Position numbers and translations under genes: made by a program
Notes under the pieces: model-generated
What the model was told of the DNA's origin: nothing
What the model saw: only the letters and a program-made list of their open reading frames with translations
The model's database searches: none
Source: Candidatus Aminicenantota bacterium
GTDB taxonomy: Bacteria > Acidobacteriota > Aminicenantia > S016-38
Assembly: GCA_026987025.1 (NCBI GenBank)
Contig: JALSNJ010000019.1
Coordinates: forward strand, 55,150 to 119,149
DNA length: 64,000 nt
Direction of reading: 5' to 3'
Shown: in pieces, positions 26,538 to 35,900 of the stretch
Layout of the letters: the number at the start of each line of letters is the position of its first letter
Position numbering within the stretch: the first letter of the stretch is position 1

Positions 26538-26913
26538 AGTCCCAGCCCTCTTTTTCCATTATTTCCCTGATTTGTTTCTCCAATTTGGGAATTTCCTTTT
26601 CCACTACTGCCCAGACAACTTCAAGTTTTACACCAAAATAAAAATGTATGAGTTTGTCCCTCATTCCAGCTATTTTTTTCCATTCAATTTCAGGGTGTTT
26701 CTCTTTTAGATACTCGGATAGACACTTTGCAGCCTCTCCAATGATTTCTATGTTTCTTATAACCGCATCCTGCTTTTCATAATTGTTTAAAAATTCATCA
26801 TCTCGCTGATACTTTAGGATAATATATTTTATTTTGTCTTCGGAATTAAAAATTAAAGAAATAGGATATGCTTCTGCCGAATTTATCAGACTAGGTATCT
26901 TTATCTGCTCCTT
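26527..26913 (-). pseudogene. HepT-like (DUF86) ribonuclease without a normal start
   Basis: The frame downstream of a TAA at 26914 encodes a recognisable Hep[17 protein letters not shown], then the catalytic R-x4-H-x-Y motif as RDKLIHFY, then a typical C-terminus. No ATG, GTG or TTG occurs in the first 40 codons and the usual N-terminal helix is missing. The antitoxin MntA (nucleotidyltransferase) that normally precedes hepT is absent. This is best read as a decapitated toxin gene next to an attC-like site; an ATA start after AAGGAG is the only alternative. Confidence 0.65.
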
Positions 26914-26955
26914 TTAAATCCTTTTAAATATTTCCAAGGCGACGACGGGCATTTC

Positions 26956-27037
26956 ACTTAACGTTCTGGGGATATGTGAAGTTTCGCTTTGCGAAATTTG
27001 GGCGAGCGATAGCGAGCCACAAATCCTCCTGTTAGGC
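26956..27037 (-). repeat. attC-like recombination site (integron cassette type), left boundary of the R-M module
   Basis: Read on the minus strand: R'' box GCCTAAC (27037-27031), spacer, L'' GGATTTGTG (27026-27018), variable loop, L' CACATATCC (978-970 of this kilobase), spacer, R' box GTTAAGT (26962-26956). Both outer boxes fit the attC consensus RYYYAAC and GTTRRRY exactly and the inner arms pair at 8 of 9 positions. The loop contains a TTTCGC-TTT-GCGAAA hairpin. It lies just downstream of the restriction gene, with R'' towards the gene as in real cassettes. Confidence 0.55.
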
Positions 27038-27077
27038 GTGGGCGATAGACCCGAAGTGAGCGATAGCGAACGGAGAG

Positions 27078-27091
27078 TTCGGCTCGGCGGC
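27078..27091. repeat. 14-bp inverted repeat, left copy
   Basis: TTCGGCTCGGCGGC, the exact complement of the copy at 29591-29604. The pair brackets the three-gene restriction-modification operon. Confidence 0.8.
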
Positions 27092-27095
27092 GTCA

Positions 27096-27788
27096 TTATA
27101 ATTTCTCCAACCACTCTTCTTTAATTATTGCTTCGGGTTTGTAAATTTCTAAATTATCTGCGTTGAACTCAGCTTTGATACTTACTTTTATTTTTGAAAG
27201 ATCTACAAGTTTCCAACCTATAGTGATGAATTTTTCAGGATCTGTTTCTTTAATAATGAAACCAAGTAATAAATGAAAACCGTCTGAGTTTATCTTTTCA
27301 AGGGTTTTTTCTTTGGTTGAGTAATAAAAATCTCTGGGTGAACCCACATCTGGCCTTGTTGTTGCTTTAATATCAACAAATGAAATTCTTCCTGTTTTTT
27401 CTATGATTTTCACATCCGGATAACCAACTTGTTTTAGTGGTTGAACTTTTGAGATTACTTTAAAATTCTTTGGAGTATTGTATATTTCGTATTCTAAAAT
27501 CCTTCCCACTTCATTTGGTCTAAATGCTTTAGGTTTTTTACCGATTACCAATTTATATGTGTCTCTTGTGATTGGCATTTTATGATAACGATTTATTATT
27601 ATTCTTGCAATAGTAGATAAGTCTTCAATTAGGTCAGCATCCCTCTCTTTATCAATGCTTAGTACTTTATAGCCCGTAGATGATTCTACTATTACAGGAA
27701 AAGAAACTCCTGCAAAAGCCAACAGTATTTCCCGTATAACTTTTTGATATTCTTTCATTCTTTCCATATTTTCTCTGTCATCCATCAT
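27096..27788 (-). CDS. Type II-like restriction endonuclease, PD-(D/E)xK fold
   Basis: 230 aa, AT-rich. A PD-(D/E)xK-type active site is visible as GYPDVKIIE then FVDIKAT, about 15 residues apart. It is the third gene of an operon with a DNA methyltransferase and overlaps the preceding gene by 4 bp. The recognition sequence cannot be deduced. It ends next to an inverted repeat and an attC-like site. Confidence 0.7.
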   Translation of the reverse strand: MMDDRENMERMKEYQKVIREILLAFAGVSFPVIVESSTGYKVLSIDKERDADLIEDLSTIARIIINRYHKMPITRDTYKLVIGKKPKAFRPNEVGRILEYEIYNTPKNFKVISKVQPLKQVGYPDVKIIEKTGRISFVDIKATTRPDVGSPRDFYYSTKEKTLEKINSDGFHLLLGFIIKETDPEKFITIGWKLVDLSKIKVSIKAEFNADNLEIYKPEAIIKEEWLEKL

Positions 27789-28240
27789 ATCAACCCCTTT
27801 AAAAATTCTACTAATTGTCTTAGAATAGTGATAATTTGTTCAATTTGCGTTTGTGTGGCGGTTCCTTCAAGGTTTCTCAATTCTTGGACAATTCTGTCTA
27901 AAACTTGCGTGGCTACATCTCTTATTTCTGAAACATCGCATGGAATAAATACACCTCCCTGAGGTCCCGGATATACTAGTACGGCCACGATTCCTACCCT
28001 TTTGAGTTCAGTTAGAACTGTATTCTGAAATTCCTCACGAGTCAAGTTGATTCCTTGATTCCTTAAATGGCCTAAAACTTTCTCTATACTGGTTCGGTTA
28101 CTCATACCACAATGTCCATTTAGAAGTAAAAATCTAACAGTTTCTATTTGTGCTGAAGGATTTGAACTATTTCTTATAAAGTGATTTGCTCTTTGAACCC
28201 AAGGACTATTTTGACAGTTATGGCATGCATTTCCATTCAT
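27785..28240 (-). CDS. Small protein of the R-M operon, winged-helix-like, CxxC N-terminus
   Basis: 151 aa. The N-terminus has CHNCQNSPW, possibly a zinc knuckle. The middle (RTSIEKVLGHL to GPQGGVFIPCD) looks like a winged helix with a glycine-rich wing, and the end is a helix. The ATG at 28240 has AGGAGG seven bases upstream, better than the TTG at 28246. It sits between methyltransferase and endonuclease, so it may be a controller protein or a subunit of the nuclease. I do not recognise the family. Confidence 0.65.
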   Translation of the reverse strand: MNGNACHNCQNSPWVQRANHFIRNSSNPSAQIETVRFLLLNGHCGMSNRTSIEKVLGHLRNQGINLTREEFQNTVLTELKRVGIVAVLVYPGPQGGVFIPCDVSEIRDVATQVLDRIVQELRNLEGTATQTQIEQIITILRQLVEFLKGLI

Positions 28241-28242
28241 GT

Positions 28243-29502
28243 TCAAACCTCCTTTTTAAATATTAATATGTTTTCTTTCTGCATCACATTATAAAGCCCG
28301 AAAATTATCTTATCTATATTTTTTACAAGTTTAAATCTAATTTTTTCTGCATAATCTATGATGAATTCCACTGTCTTTATTTCTTTACCTTGGTATGTTG
28401 CATTTCCGATAACTATTACGGCATATTTTCCGGGTTTCAAAACTCTATACATTTCCTCTAAACTTCTTTTCATATCTTCGTTATAAAGGTCTATTTTTCT
28501 TTGTCCTTTCCCTCTTACTCCAATGAATTCTTCTCGCAATTCTTTTAAGTCATATCCCAAAGTCTCTAATGCATGTGCATCGTTGGACACGTAGTCGAGT
28601 GCTATAGAATATGGTGGAGATGTCACTATACCATCAATACTATTATCTTTAAGAGGCAGATTTCTTGTATCTCCGACTCTTATATCCACTTTTCCAAGCG
28701 TTAGATTAAGCTCTTTTACAATATCTATATAATCTTTCACTGAGAATATCATTTTGTCTAAATTTTTCTTGAAAGAATTAGTGAAATCTCTCTTTCTGCG
28801 TTTATTATCACTAACAGCAACAAGTTTTGCCATAAGATAAAAGTTTCTTGCCTTTTCATTTGGTATGCTATTTATTGCCTTATCGAGGGCTTTATCATCA
28901 GGATTGAATAAATTTACTCCAATTTTGCTTAAGATTTCGTCTTTCCACTTTAATATTTCAGGCCAAGCATCTATTGATTCAGTTTTTACTTTGCTCTGAA
29001 GAACGCAAAGTGGAGAAATGTCAATACCTACACAGTTAATGCCCAGTAATTGAGCTTCTACTGCTGTTGTCCCGCTTCCAATAAATGGGTCTAATACCGT
29101 ATCTCCCTTATTTAATCCTATGATATTAAGTAATGCTCTAATCATCTGTGGATGGAATTTACCCTTATAGGGATAGATCCAGTGCGTCAGATATTGATTA
29201 ACCGACCTTGTTCGATTTTTTCTTACTATGTAAAAATAATCGGTATATTCTTCCTTTATCAATTTGAAATAAGCAAGTTTTCTCTTAAGAGTTTCCACGT
29301 TTTCTGGTTCTTTCAGGAGCCTAAACTCTCTAAGTCCATTCGTTACTTCAAATTCCACACCTAAGGCTTTTAATTCAAGTTGAGCAAGTGCAAGTTCATA
29401 GATAAATTGGACATTATCAAAGAGCATTAATTGTTTATCCTTAGATAAAGGTTCCTCTTTGAATGCCCAGAAACCACTAATTTTTTCTGCTTTTTCTAAC
29501 AT
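28243..29502 (-). CDS. DNA methyltransferase (amino-type, N4C or N6A)
   Basis: 419 aa. The SAM-binding motif DPFIGSGTTAVEA precedes the catalytic motif TSPPY, so the order is I then IV; TSPPY favours N4-cytosine but adenine is possible. The start at 29502 has AGGAG five bases upstream; ATGs at 29535 and 29550 are alternatives. It heads the R-M operon and should protect the host from the endonuclease encoded last. Confidence 0.88.
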   Translation of the reverse strand: MLEKAEKISGFWAFKEEPLSKDKQLMLFDNVQFIYELALAQLELKALGVEFEVTNGLREFRLLKEPENVETLKRKLAYFKLIKEEYTDYFYIVRKNRTRSVNQYLTHWIYPYKGKFHPQMIRALLNIIGLNKGDTVLDPFIGSGTTAVEAQLLGINCVGIDISPLCVLQSKVKTESIDAWPEILKWKDEILSKIGVNLFNPDDKALDKAINSIPNEKARNFYLMAKLVAVSDNKRRKRDFTNSFKKNLDKMIFSVKDYIDIVKELNLTLGKVDIRVGDTRNLPLKDNSIDGIVTSPPYSIALDYVSNDAHALETLGYDLKELREEFIGVRGKGQRKIDLYNEDMKRSLEEMYRVLKPGKYAVIVIGNATYQGKEIKTVEFIIDYAEKIRFKLVKNIDKIIFGLYNVMQKENILIFKKEV

Positions 29503-29590
29503 TATTTCTCCTTTAGTTTTAATTTCTTGGCTCATGAATGCTCTCTCCACAATGCCATAATTGATTCCAGCCTTTTAAATCTATTGATAA

Positions 29591-29604
29591 GCCGCCGAGC
29601 CGAA
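29591..29604. repeat. 14-bp inverted repeat, right copy
   Basis: GCCGCCGAGCCGAA, the exact complement of 27078-27091, 2.5 kb apart. Confidence 0.8.
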
Positions 29605-29608
29605 TTTC

Positions 29609-29700
29609 GCACAACGGTTTGCGGGTATCTGAAGTCGCCGAAGGCAATTTGGAGAAGGGGCTGAAAGCCCGAACCAGATACCCGCTCTTTAAGTTTGGGC
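29609..29700. repeat. Second attC-like site, right boundary of the R-M module
   Basis: A perfect 11-bp inverted repeat, GCGGGTATCTG (29621-29631) and CAGATACCCGC (29675-29685), encloses 43 nt that include a GGGCT-GAA-AGCCC hairpin. Outer boxes are GCACAAC (29609) and GTTTGGGC (29693), which fit the attC boxes less well than the left site. On the minus strand the sequence after the box (GTTGTGCGAAAT...) resembles that after the R' box of the left site (GTTAAGTGAAAT...). Confidence 0.5.
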
Positions 29701-29749
29701 ATAACCTCCCAGCGACCCGGAGGGTTGGGAAGGTGGCAGCCGTTAAGGG

Positions 29750-29881
29750 TCATTCCAGGGGCCTCTCCTTAAGTTTCGAAATCCTGTGGTTTAGAAACCG
29801 GGTGAGGTCCTTTCCGCCGAACAACAGCAGCCGTTCTATTTTACGCCATGAAGGACCATCTTTTACACCCAGAAACTCCAT
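29750..29881 (-). CDS. Possible 43-aa ORF upstream of the R-M module
   Basis: ATG at 29881 after GGGAGGGGAG, ending TGA at 29750; the protein begins MEFLGVKDGPSW and is basic. It is preceded by a good promoter at 29933-29961. It may be a small gene, a remnant, or part of a leader for the island. No family recognised. Confidence 0.35.
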   Translation of the reverse strand: MEFLGVKDGPSWRKIERLLLFGGKDLTRFLNHRISKLKERPLE

Positions 29882-29932
29882 CTCTCCCCTCCCTTCTGTA
29901 TTTCAAAATGAGCCTTTATAGCCATCATGTCC

Positions 29933-29961
29933 AGTATAACAAAAGGGGAAAGGAAATTCAA
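29933..29961 (-). promoter_or_regulatory. Promoter reading into the R-M island
   Basis: On the minus strand TTGAAT (29961-29956), 17 bp, TATACT (29938-29933). It points through the small ORF and the attC-like site towards the methyltransferase. Between 29503 and 29971 nothing else was seen apart from the site, repeat and ORF listed here. Confidence 0.6.
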
Positions 29962-29971
29962 ATTACTCCCT

Positions 29972-32900
29972 TCATAGGGCGTCCCTTATCCTGAAGGAAA
30001 GGTGGTAGAAGATGGGGATGACCACCGGGACGAGGAGGGCGGAGGTGGTAAGGCCGCCCACGGTGCAAAGGGCAAGGGTCGTCCATATGTCGCTCTGGCC
30101 TGCCCTGTGGAAAAGGACCAGGGGGAGCATACCCAGAACGGTGGTGGCTGAGGTCATGAAAATGGGCCTCAGCCTCTCCCTGGCCCCCCTCAAAGCGGCC
30201 TCCAGGGGCGAGGCCCCCCTCCTCAAATAGGAGTTGCTGTGGTCAATGAGGATTATGGCGTTGTTCACCGCTATTCCGAAGAGCAGGATAAGACCGATGT
30301 ATGCTGTGGAATCAAAGGGAAAATCCGATACATAAAAGGCAAGGAAAACCCCTATTAGCCCTAAGGGGACGGTCAACATGGCCACCAGGGGCTGCAGGAG
30401 GCTCTCGTAAAGGATGGCGAGAACTATGAAAATCAGGAGAAGGGATATGACCAGGGCAGATTTTATTTGCTCCATCTCTCCCTTCCTCATCCTCCACCAT
30501 GGAAGCTGGCGGGACTTGGTAAAACCCGCGGGAAGGCTGAGGTTTCTGTAAACGGCCTCCTCAAGCTCCCTCCCCCTCTTAAAGGAGCCCAGGTAATCCC
30601 ATTGCACCGTGGCAACATACTGCTGGTTTTCCCTCTCTATCCCCCCTTTGAACTTTTCCTCCCTGACCTCCACCACATCCTTCAGTCGGAAGGGACGACG
30701 GTCCCTGGAGAGAAATTCCCTCTTCAGGAGTTCCTCCATTTCCTCCTCCCTTCTGAAAAGATCCACCTCCAGGTCTATCTCCCTTTTACCGATTCTTATT
30801 CTTGAGAGATGGGAACGGGAGGAAATGAACGGGGAAATCTGAAAAAGCAATTCCTTTGGGTCAATGTGGTATTTTCTGAGGGCAGGAAATTTCAAGCGGA
30901 AGGAGTAGTATTTTCTCTCCCCTCCCCAGAAAAATCTCCTCTGGTAAAGCACCTTGGCCTCCTCTATCCTACTGTTCATGAGAAGGGTTTCAATCAATCG
31001 CCGGGCAATTCCCTTAAGTTTCCAGAAATCGTATCCCTTTATAACCACCGAATAGGGAAGAAAACTCCCCATATGGGGGGAATAGGAATAACCCTGGGGG
31101 TCAAATCCCCAGACCCCGACCCCTATGCCCGCAAAGTTAGTGGCAAGCTGTATCAATTTTTGCTTTAAAATGTAAGGCCTTGCGGAAAACTCCACCTCCT
31201 TCGGAAATTTCACCTCCATGTACGCATAATTGCCGCTTATCTGGGTTTTAACCTCCTTGGGATATGGCTGGGAAAGGACGGTCTTCTCAAATTTCAGAAT
31301 CGTCTTTTTCGTGTCCTGAAAACTCGCCCCAGGGGGAAGTTCAATCCATACATAAATCCTTTGTTTCTGATACCAGGAGAAAAACCTCCCGAAGTTAACA
31401 TTCCGGTAGAAGAGCCTGGCGGATAAGAAAAATACCATGGATAGGGGCAGCAATACGAAAAGGGGATATCTCAGGGAGAAGTTTAAAAATCCCCCCTCCC
31501 CCTTGTCCTTCCTCCTTCTAATTCTGAAGTTCATCCTGGCGGCCATGGAAGGAATGAGGGTGAAGGCAACGAGGACCGAACAAACCATGGCTATGCTGAC
31601 GGTGTAGGCTAAGGGAAGGTAGTAGAGCCTGAGCCTTCCCTGAAAATAGGCAAAGGAAAAGAAGACGATGATGGTGGTGAGGGTGGAGGCCACCACCGGG
31701 AGGAAAACCCCCCTGGCCCCCTCTGCGGAGGCTTCAACCCTTTCCATACCCCCTTCCCTCAGCCTCAAAATGTTCTCAAAAACCACCACGGCGTTGTCCA
31801 CGAACATCCCGAAACCTAAGGCAAAACCCGAGAGGGTGAGCAGGTTCACAGGGATTTTCAACAGGTATATAAGGGTGAAGGAGGCGAAAACTGAAAAGAA
31901 TACCGAGGAAATCACCAGGAGGGACGGCCTCAGGTCCTTAAGAACCAGAAGGAGGATGGCAAATATTATGAGGATTATAAGGAGGGAAAGTTTTACGAGT
32001 TTCAAAAGTCTGGTTTTCAGTTCCCTGCTTTCGTCCTCTATTATCTTCGTTGACACCGAGGGAACCTTCCTCTCTATTTCCCCTATTTTCCTCTTCAGCA
32101 GGGAGGCAAGGTGAAGGGTGGAAGCCCCCCTCTCCTTGTAAATGTCAAGCACCACCAAGGGCATCCCCTGATATCTTTTTTCCTCCCTTATCCTCCCCGA
32201 GGAAAGGAAAACCCTTCCCACTTCCCTGAGGGGAATTTTCCTCCCTCCCCCACCATCAATGCTCACCCTTTCTATCTCCTCTATCCCCCGGGGAAAGGAG
32301 GAAAGGGTAAGCAGGACATAGCTTCCCTTCCTCTGAACCTCTATGGAGGGGAGGTTGAAGAACTCCCTGGAAATGGCAGAATAAACATCGGAAACGCTTA
32401 TCCCGTAGGCGAGAAGTTTCTCCCTTTTTAGAAGAATCTTTACCTCTGGTGGGGCTCCTCCCCAAAGTTCAACCCTTGACACCCCCTCAATCCCCTTAAT
32501 TGGGGGGAGGAATTCCCTCTCCACTATGTTTCTTATGCTCTGGAGAGGAAGGCGGGAAAAGACGGCCACGGAAAGCAGTGGTTTTCTCTCAAATCCCTTG
32601 GGAACGAAGGGCACAACCCTTATGCTCCTTGCGGCCTGGGGAGGAAGTTTTTTTCTCAACCTGTTTATGTTCTCCTTCACCCTCAAATACGCCATCTGCA
32701 TGTTGGTCCCCCTGGAGAACTCCAGGGTAAGCCGCATTCTCCCCTCCTCGCAAAGGCTCTTTAGTTTCTCCACTCCTTTTATTGCCCCCAGGACCTCCTC
32801 CAGGGGGAGGGCCACCCTCTCCAGGAGCATTTCCGGAAAGGCTCCGTACCAGAAGGCGGTCACGGTAAGGGAAGGAAGCTTCTCGTCCGGGACAAGTTCC

Positions 32901-32992
32901 ACAGGGGTGTTCCTTATGGAATAAATACCCAGAATCAAAATGGAAGCGAAGAGCATCCCTGAAAGAACGGGCCTCTCTATTATCCACCTCAT
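29972..32992 (-). CDS. RND-family efflux permease (second of a pair)
   Basis: 1006 aa with the 12-helix, two-porter-domain layout of HAE/AcrB-type pumps. The TM4 region reads GMFVDNAVVVFEN; the proton-relay double Asp of AcrB is Asp-Asn here. Its start overlaps the other permease by 4 bp, so the two are probably made together and may form a mixed trimer as MdtB/MdtC do. No TolC-type channel gene is nearby. Substrate unknown. Confidence 0.9.
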   Translation of the reverse strand: MRWIIERPVLSGMLFASILILGIYSIRNTPVELVPDEKLPSLTVTAFWYGAFPEMLLERVALPLEEVLGAIKGVEKLKSLCEEGRMRLTLEFSRGTNMQMAYLRVKENINRLRKKLPPQAARSIRVVPFVPKGFERKPLLSVAVFSRLPLQSIRNIVEREFLPPIKGIEGVSRVELWGGAPPEVKILLKREKLLAYGISVSDVYSAISREFFNLPSIEVQRKGSYVLLTLSSFPRGIEEIERVSIDGGGGRKIPLREVGRVFLSSGRIREEKRYQGMPLVVLDIYKERGASTLHLASLLKRKIGEIERKVPSVSTKIIEDESRELKTRLLKLVKLSLLIILIIFAILLLVLKDLRPSLLVISSVFFSVFASFTLIYLLKIPVNLLTLSGFALGFGMFVDNAVVVFENILRLREGGMERVEASAEGARGVFLPVVASTLTTIIVFFSFAYFQGRLRLYYLPLAYTVSIAMVCSVLVAFTLIPSMAARMNFRIRRRKDKGEGGFLNFSLRYPLFVLLPLSMVFFLSARLFYRNVNFGRFFSWYQKQRIYVWIELPPGASFQDTKKTILKFEKTVLSQPYPKEVKTQISGNYAYMEVKFPKEVEFSARPYILKQKLIQLATNFAGIGVGVWGFDPQGYSYSPHMGSFLPYSVVIKGYDFWKLKGIARRLIETLLMNSRIEEAKVLYQRRFFWGGERKYYSFRLKFPALRKYHIDPKELLFQISPFISSRSHLSRIRIGKREIDLEVDLFRREEEMEELLKREFLSRDRRPFRLKDVVEVREEKFKGGIERENQQYVATVQWDYLGSFKRGRELEEAVYRNLSLPAGFTKSRQLPWWRMRKGEMEQIKSALVISLLLIFIVLAILYESLLQPLVAMLTVPLGLIGVFLAFYVSDFPFDSTAYIGLILLFGIAVNNAIILIDHSNSYLRRGASPLEAALRGARERLRPIFMTSATTVLGMLPLVLFHRAGQSDIWTTLALCTVGGLTTSALLVPVVIPIFYHLSFRIRDAL

Positions 32993-35900
32993 TTCTCCAC
33001 CATCTCGTAGAGGACGGGGATAAGAACGAGGGTGAGGAAGGTGGAGGCCAGAAGGCTACCTATGACCACCACCGCTAAGGGACGCTGAAGTTCGGAGCCG
33101 GGGATTTTCAAAAGGGCCATGGGCAAAAGCCCGAAAACCGTGGTAAAGGTGGTCATGAGGATGGGCCTGAGCCTCACCTTAGAGGCCTCCATCATGGCCT
33201 GCTTAGGAGCAAGCCCCTTCCGCCTCAGTTTATTGGCATAATCCACCTTCACTATGGCATCGTTTACCACTATCCCCGCCATCACCATGAAGCCTATCCC
33301 CGAAATTACATTTATGGAACCTCCGCTCAGCAGCAGAAGAAGAAAGCCCCCGAAAAGTCCCATGGGGATGGTGAGCATTATTATGAGGGGATGGATCAGG
33401 TTTTCAAACTGGGAAGCCATTACCATGTAAACCAGGAGCACTGCCAGGAAAAGAGCACTGTAGAGGGAACGGAAGGCCCTTCTCCTCTCCTCCTCAACCC
33501 CGGATATCCTTATCCTGACCCCCGGTGGAAGGTGAAGGGAGGAAAGGACCTCCTCCACCCTCCGGGAGACCCTTCCGAGGCTTCCCACCAGGTCTGCGGA
33601 TATCAGGAAAAACCTCTCCTGGCCCTCCCTGGTTATCTCCGCTGGGGAAGCTCTTTCCTCAACCTCCACCAGGTTTCTGAGGGGGAGGACCCTTCCTTTT
33701 ACGGATATGGGAAGGGCCAGCACCTCCTCCAACTTCTTCCTCTCCCTGAAGGGGGAGGTAATAACCACATCGTAATTCCTCTGAAACCTCCTTATCGTCA
33801 TAACCTTCCTCCCCCTGAGGGCCGCCTCCACGGTGGTGGCCAGAACCTCCTTTTCAATGCCCAGGGCCTTGAGGACCTCTTCCCTGAACTTCATGGCAAG
33901 AAGGGGCTTTGAATAAAAGGCATTGGTCCTGAGGTCTCTGAGACCCTTCACTCCCTTCAGAGCCCTGATAACCCTGCCTGCCACCTGTTTTCCTGCCTCC
34001 TCATCCGCATAAAAAACCTTTATCTTAAAGGCCTCTGCCCCCAGGCTGAGATACCTTGTAATGGCATTTCTTTCGGGAAATACTGAAAATCTAAGGCCAT
34101 AAAAGGAGGAGAGGAGCCTGCGGGCCACCTCCATGGCCCCTTTCCTTCCCGCACCACCCACTATCATGGAAATTCCGTTTACGGAAATGTCCTGGCCCGG
34201 GGCCGCTATTTTTGAAACCGCTCCTATCTGCGAGAAAACGAAACCCGCTCCCCCTTCCATAAGCCTTTGCTCAATGAAACCTGCCACCCGGTTCGTCCGG
34301 GAAAAACCGTAAGAGAAGGGGGTCCTTGCCGATATCTCATACTTGTCGGTGGAAGGATTCGGAAGGAGTTCCTTTCTTATAAGGGGATAGCTAACCAGGA
34401 TGAAAACAAGCATGACGAGGGTTATCCCCAAGGGTATTGCCCTTTTTTCAAAGCACAGGGAGAGAAATTCATGGTATTTTTCCTCAAACATCCTGTATAG
34501 ACTGGAAAAGGCCTCCAGAAGGGGGGTGAAAACCGCAGAAAAAAAACCGCAGAGCAATCCCACCGTAAAATTTAACACCACCCTGGTTCCCCTCCAGAGG
34601 GTTTTCAAAAGGTAGAAGAGGAGAAGGAAAGGAAGGGAAAGTATGCGGTGGAGCCTTCCAGCCAGCCCCCCCTCTTCCTTTTCCGGAGCTGTTTTCCTGC
34701 CCTTCTTTCCCCCTGATAAAAGGGCAAACATGGACGGAAGGAGGGTAAGGGAAACCAGAAGGGAAGACAGCAGGGAAAAGGTAACGGTAAAGGCCAGATC
34801 CCTGAAAAGCCTCCCCGCCACCCCGTAGATGTAAATCACCGGGAGGAATATGACTATGGTGGTGAAGGTGGCGGCGGTTATGGCACCGGCCACCTCGCTG
34901 GCCCCATCCACAGCAGCCTCTTCCGGAGGTTTTTCCCTTCTGTGCCTGAACATGCTTTCCAGAACCACTATGGAGTTGTCCACGAACATTCCCACACCCA
35001 GGGCAAGACCTCCCAGGCTCATTATGTTGAGGTTTACCCTGGCAAAAAACATTAAAACGAAGGTGGAAATCACCGCTATGGGAATAACCAGGGCCACCAG
35101 GATGGGGTCCCTTATGTTCCTGAGAAAGAGGACAAGGACTAAAAAGGCCAGAAGAGAACCCAGGAGGATGGAATACTTCAGGGAAGCCATGGAGGACTTT
35201 ATGAGGGCAGCGTCCTGGGTTATGAGCTTAAATTTCAGGCCGGGAAATTCCTTCTCCATCCTTTCCATCTCGTCCAGAACCCTCTGGGACACCTTCAATG
35301 TATTGGCAGAGGCCTGCTTAAAAATAAGGAGGGCTACTGCCCTTTTCCTGTTGAACCTTATCTCCCCCTGGAGGGGTGCCTCCCCCAGATAAGCCCTGCC
35401 TACATCCTTCAGTAGAACCGCCCTTTTCTTGAGGAATTTCACGGGGATTTCGTTTATCTGGGATGGATCCCTCAATTCCCCTTCTACCTTCACCACATAC
35501 CTTATGCGGTTTTTCATTACCGTGCCACCGAGAATAAGTTTATCGTAGGAGGAGAGGGCTTTTTCCACATCCTGAAACCCTATGCCCAGCTCTGCCATTT
35601 TCCCCGGATCAAGGCTAACGATAACCTGGGGCTCTCCTCCCCCCCTCACCTCCACCCTTGCCACCCCCTTAAGCCTCTCCAGCCTGGGTTTTATAAGGTA
35701 TTTTCCCATCTCCCTCAGCGCCTCAACCTTTCCGCCGCTGAGCACCGCTATTATTATGGGTCTTGAGGAGGGGTCCCACTGAAGGAGGGTAGGCTTTGAG
35801 CAGTCGGAGGGAAGGCTCTGGGATGCCTCCTCTATTTTCTCCTTTGCGTGGAGAAGGGCAAAATCCATGTTGGTTCCCCAGTGAAATTCAAGGGTGATAA

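Noticed and set aside
26914..27114. 66-aa ORF between the HepT and restriction genes
   Set aside because: It is only a translation of the attC-like site and its repeats.
29532..29753. 73-aa ORF upstream of the methyltransferase
   Set aside because: It covers the second attC-like site and inverted repeat; no coding character.
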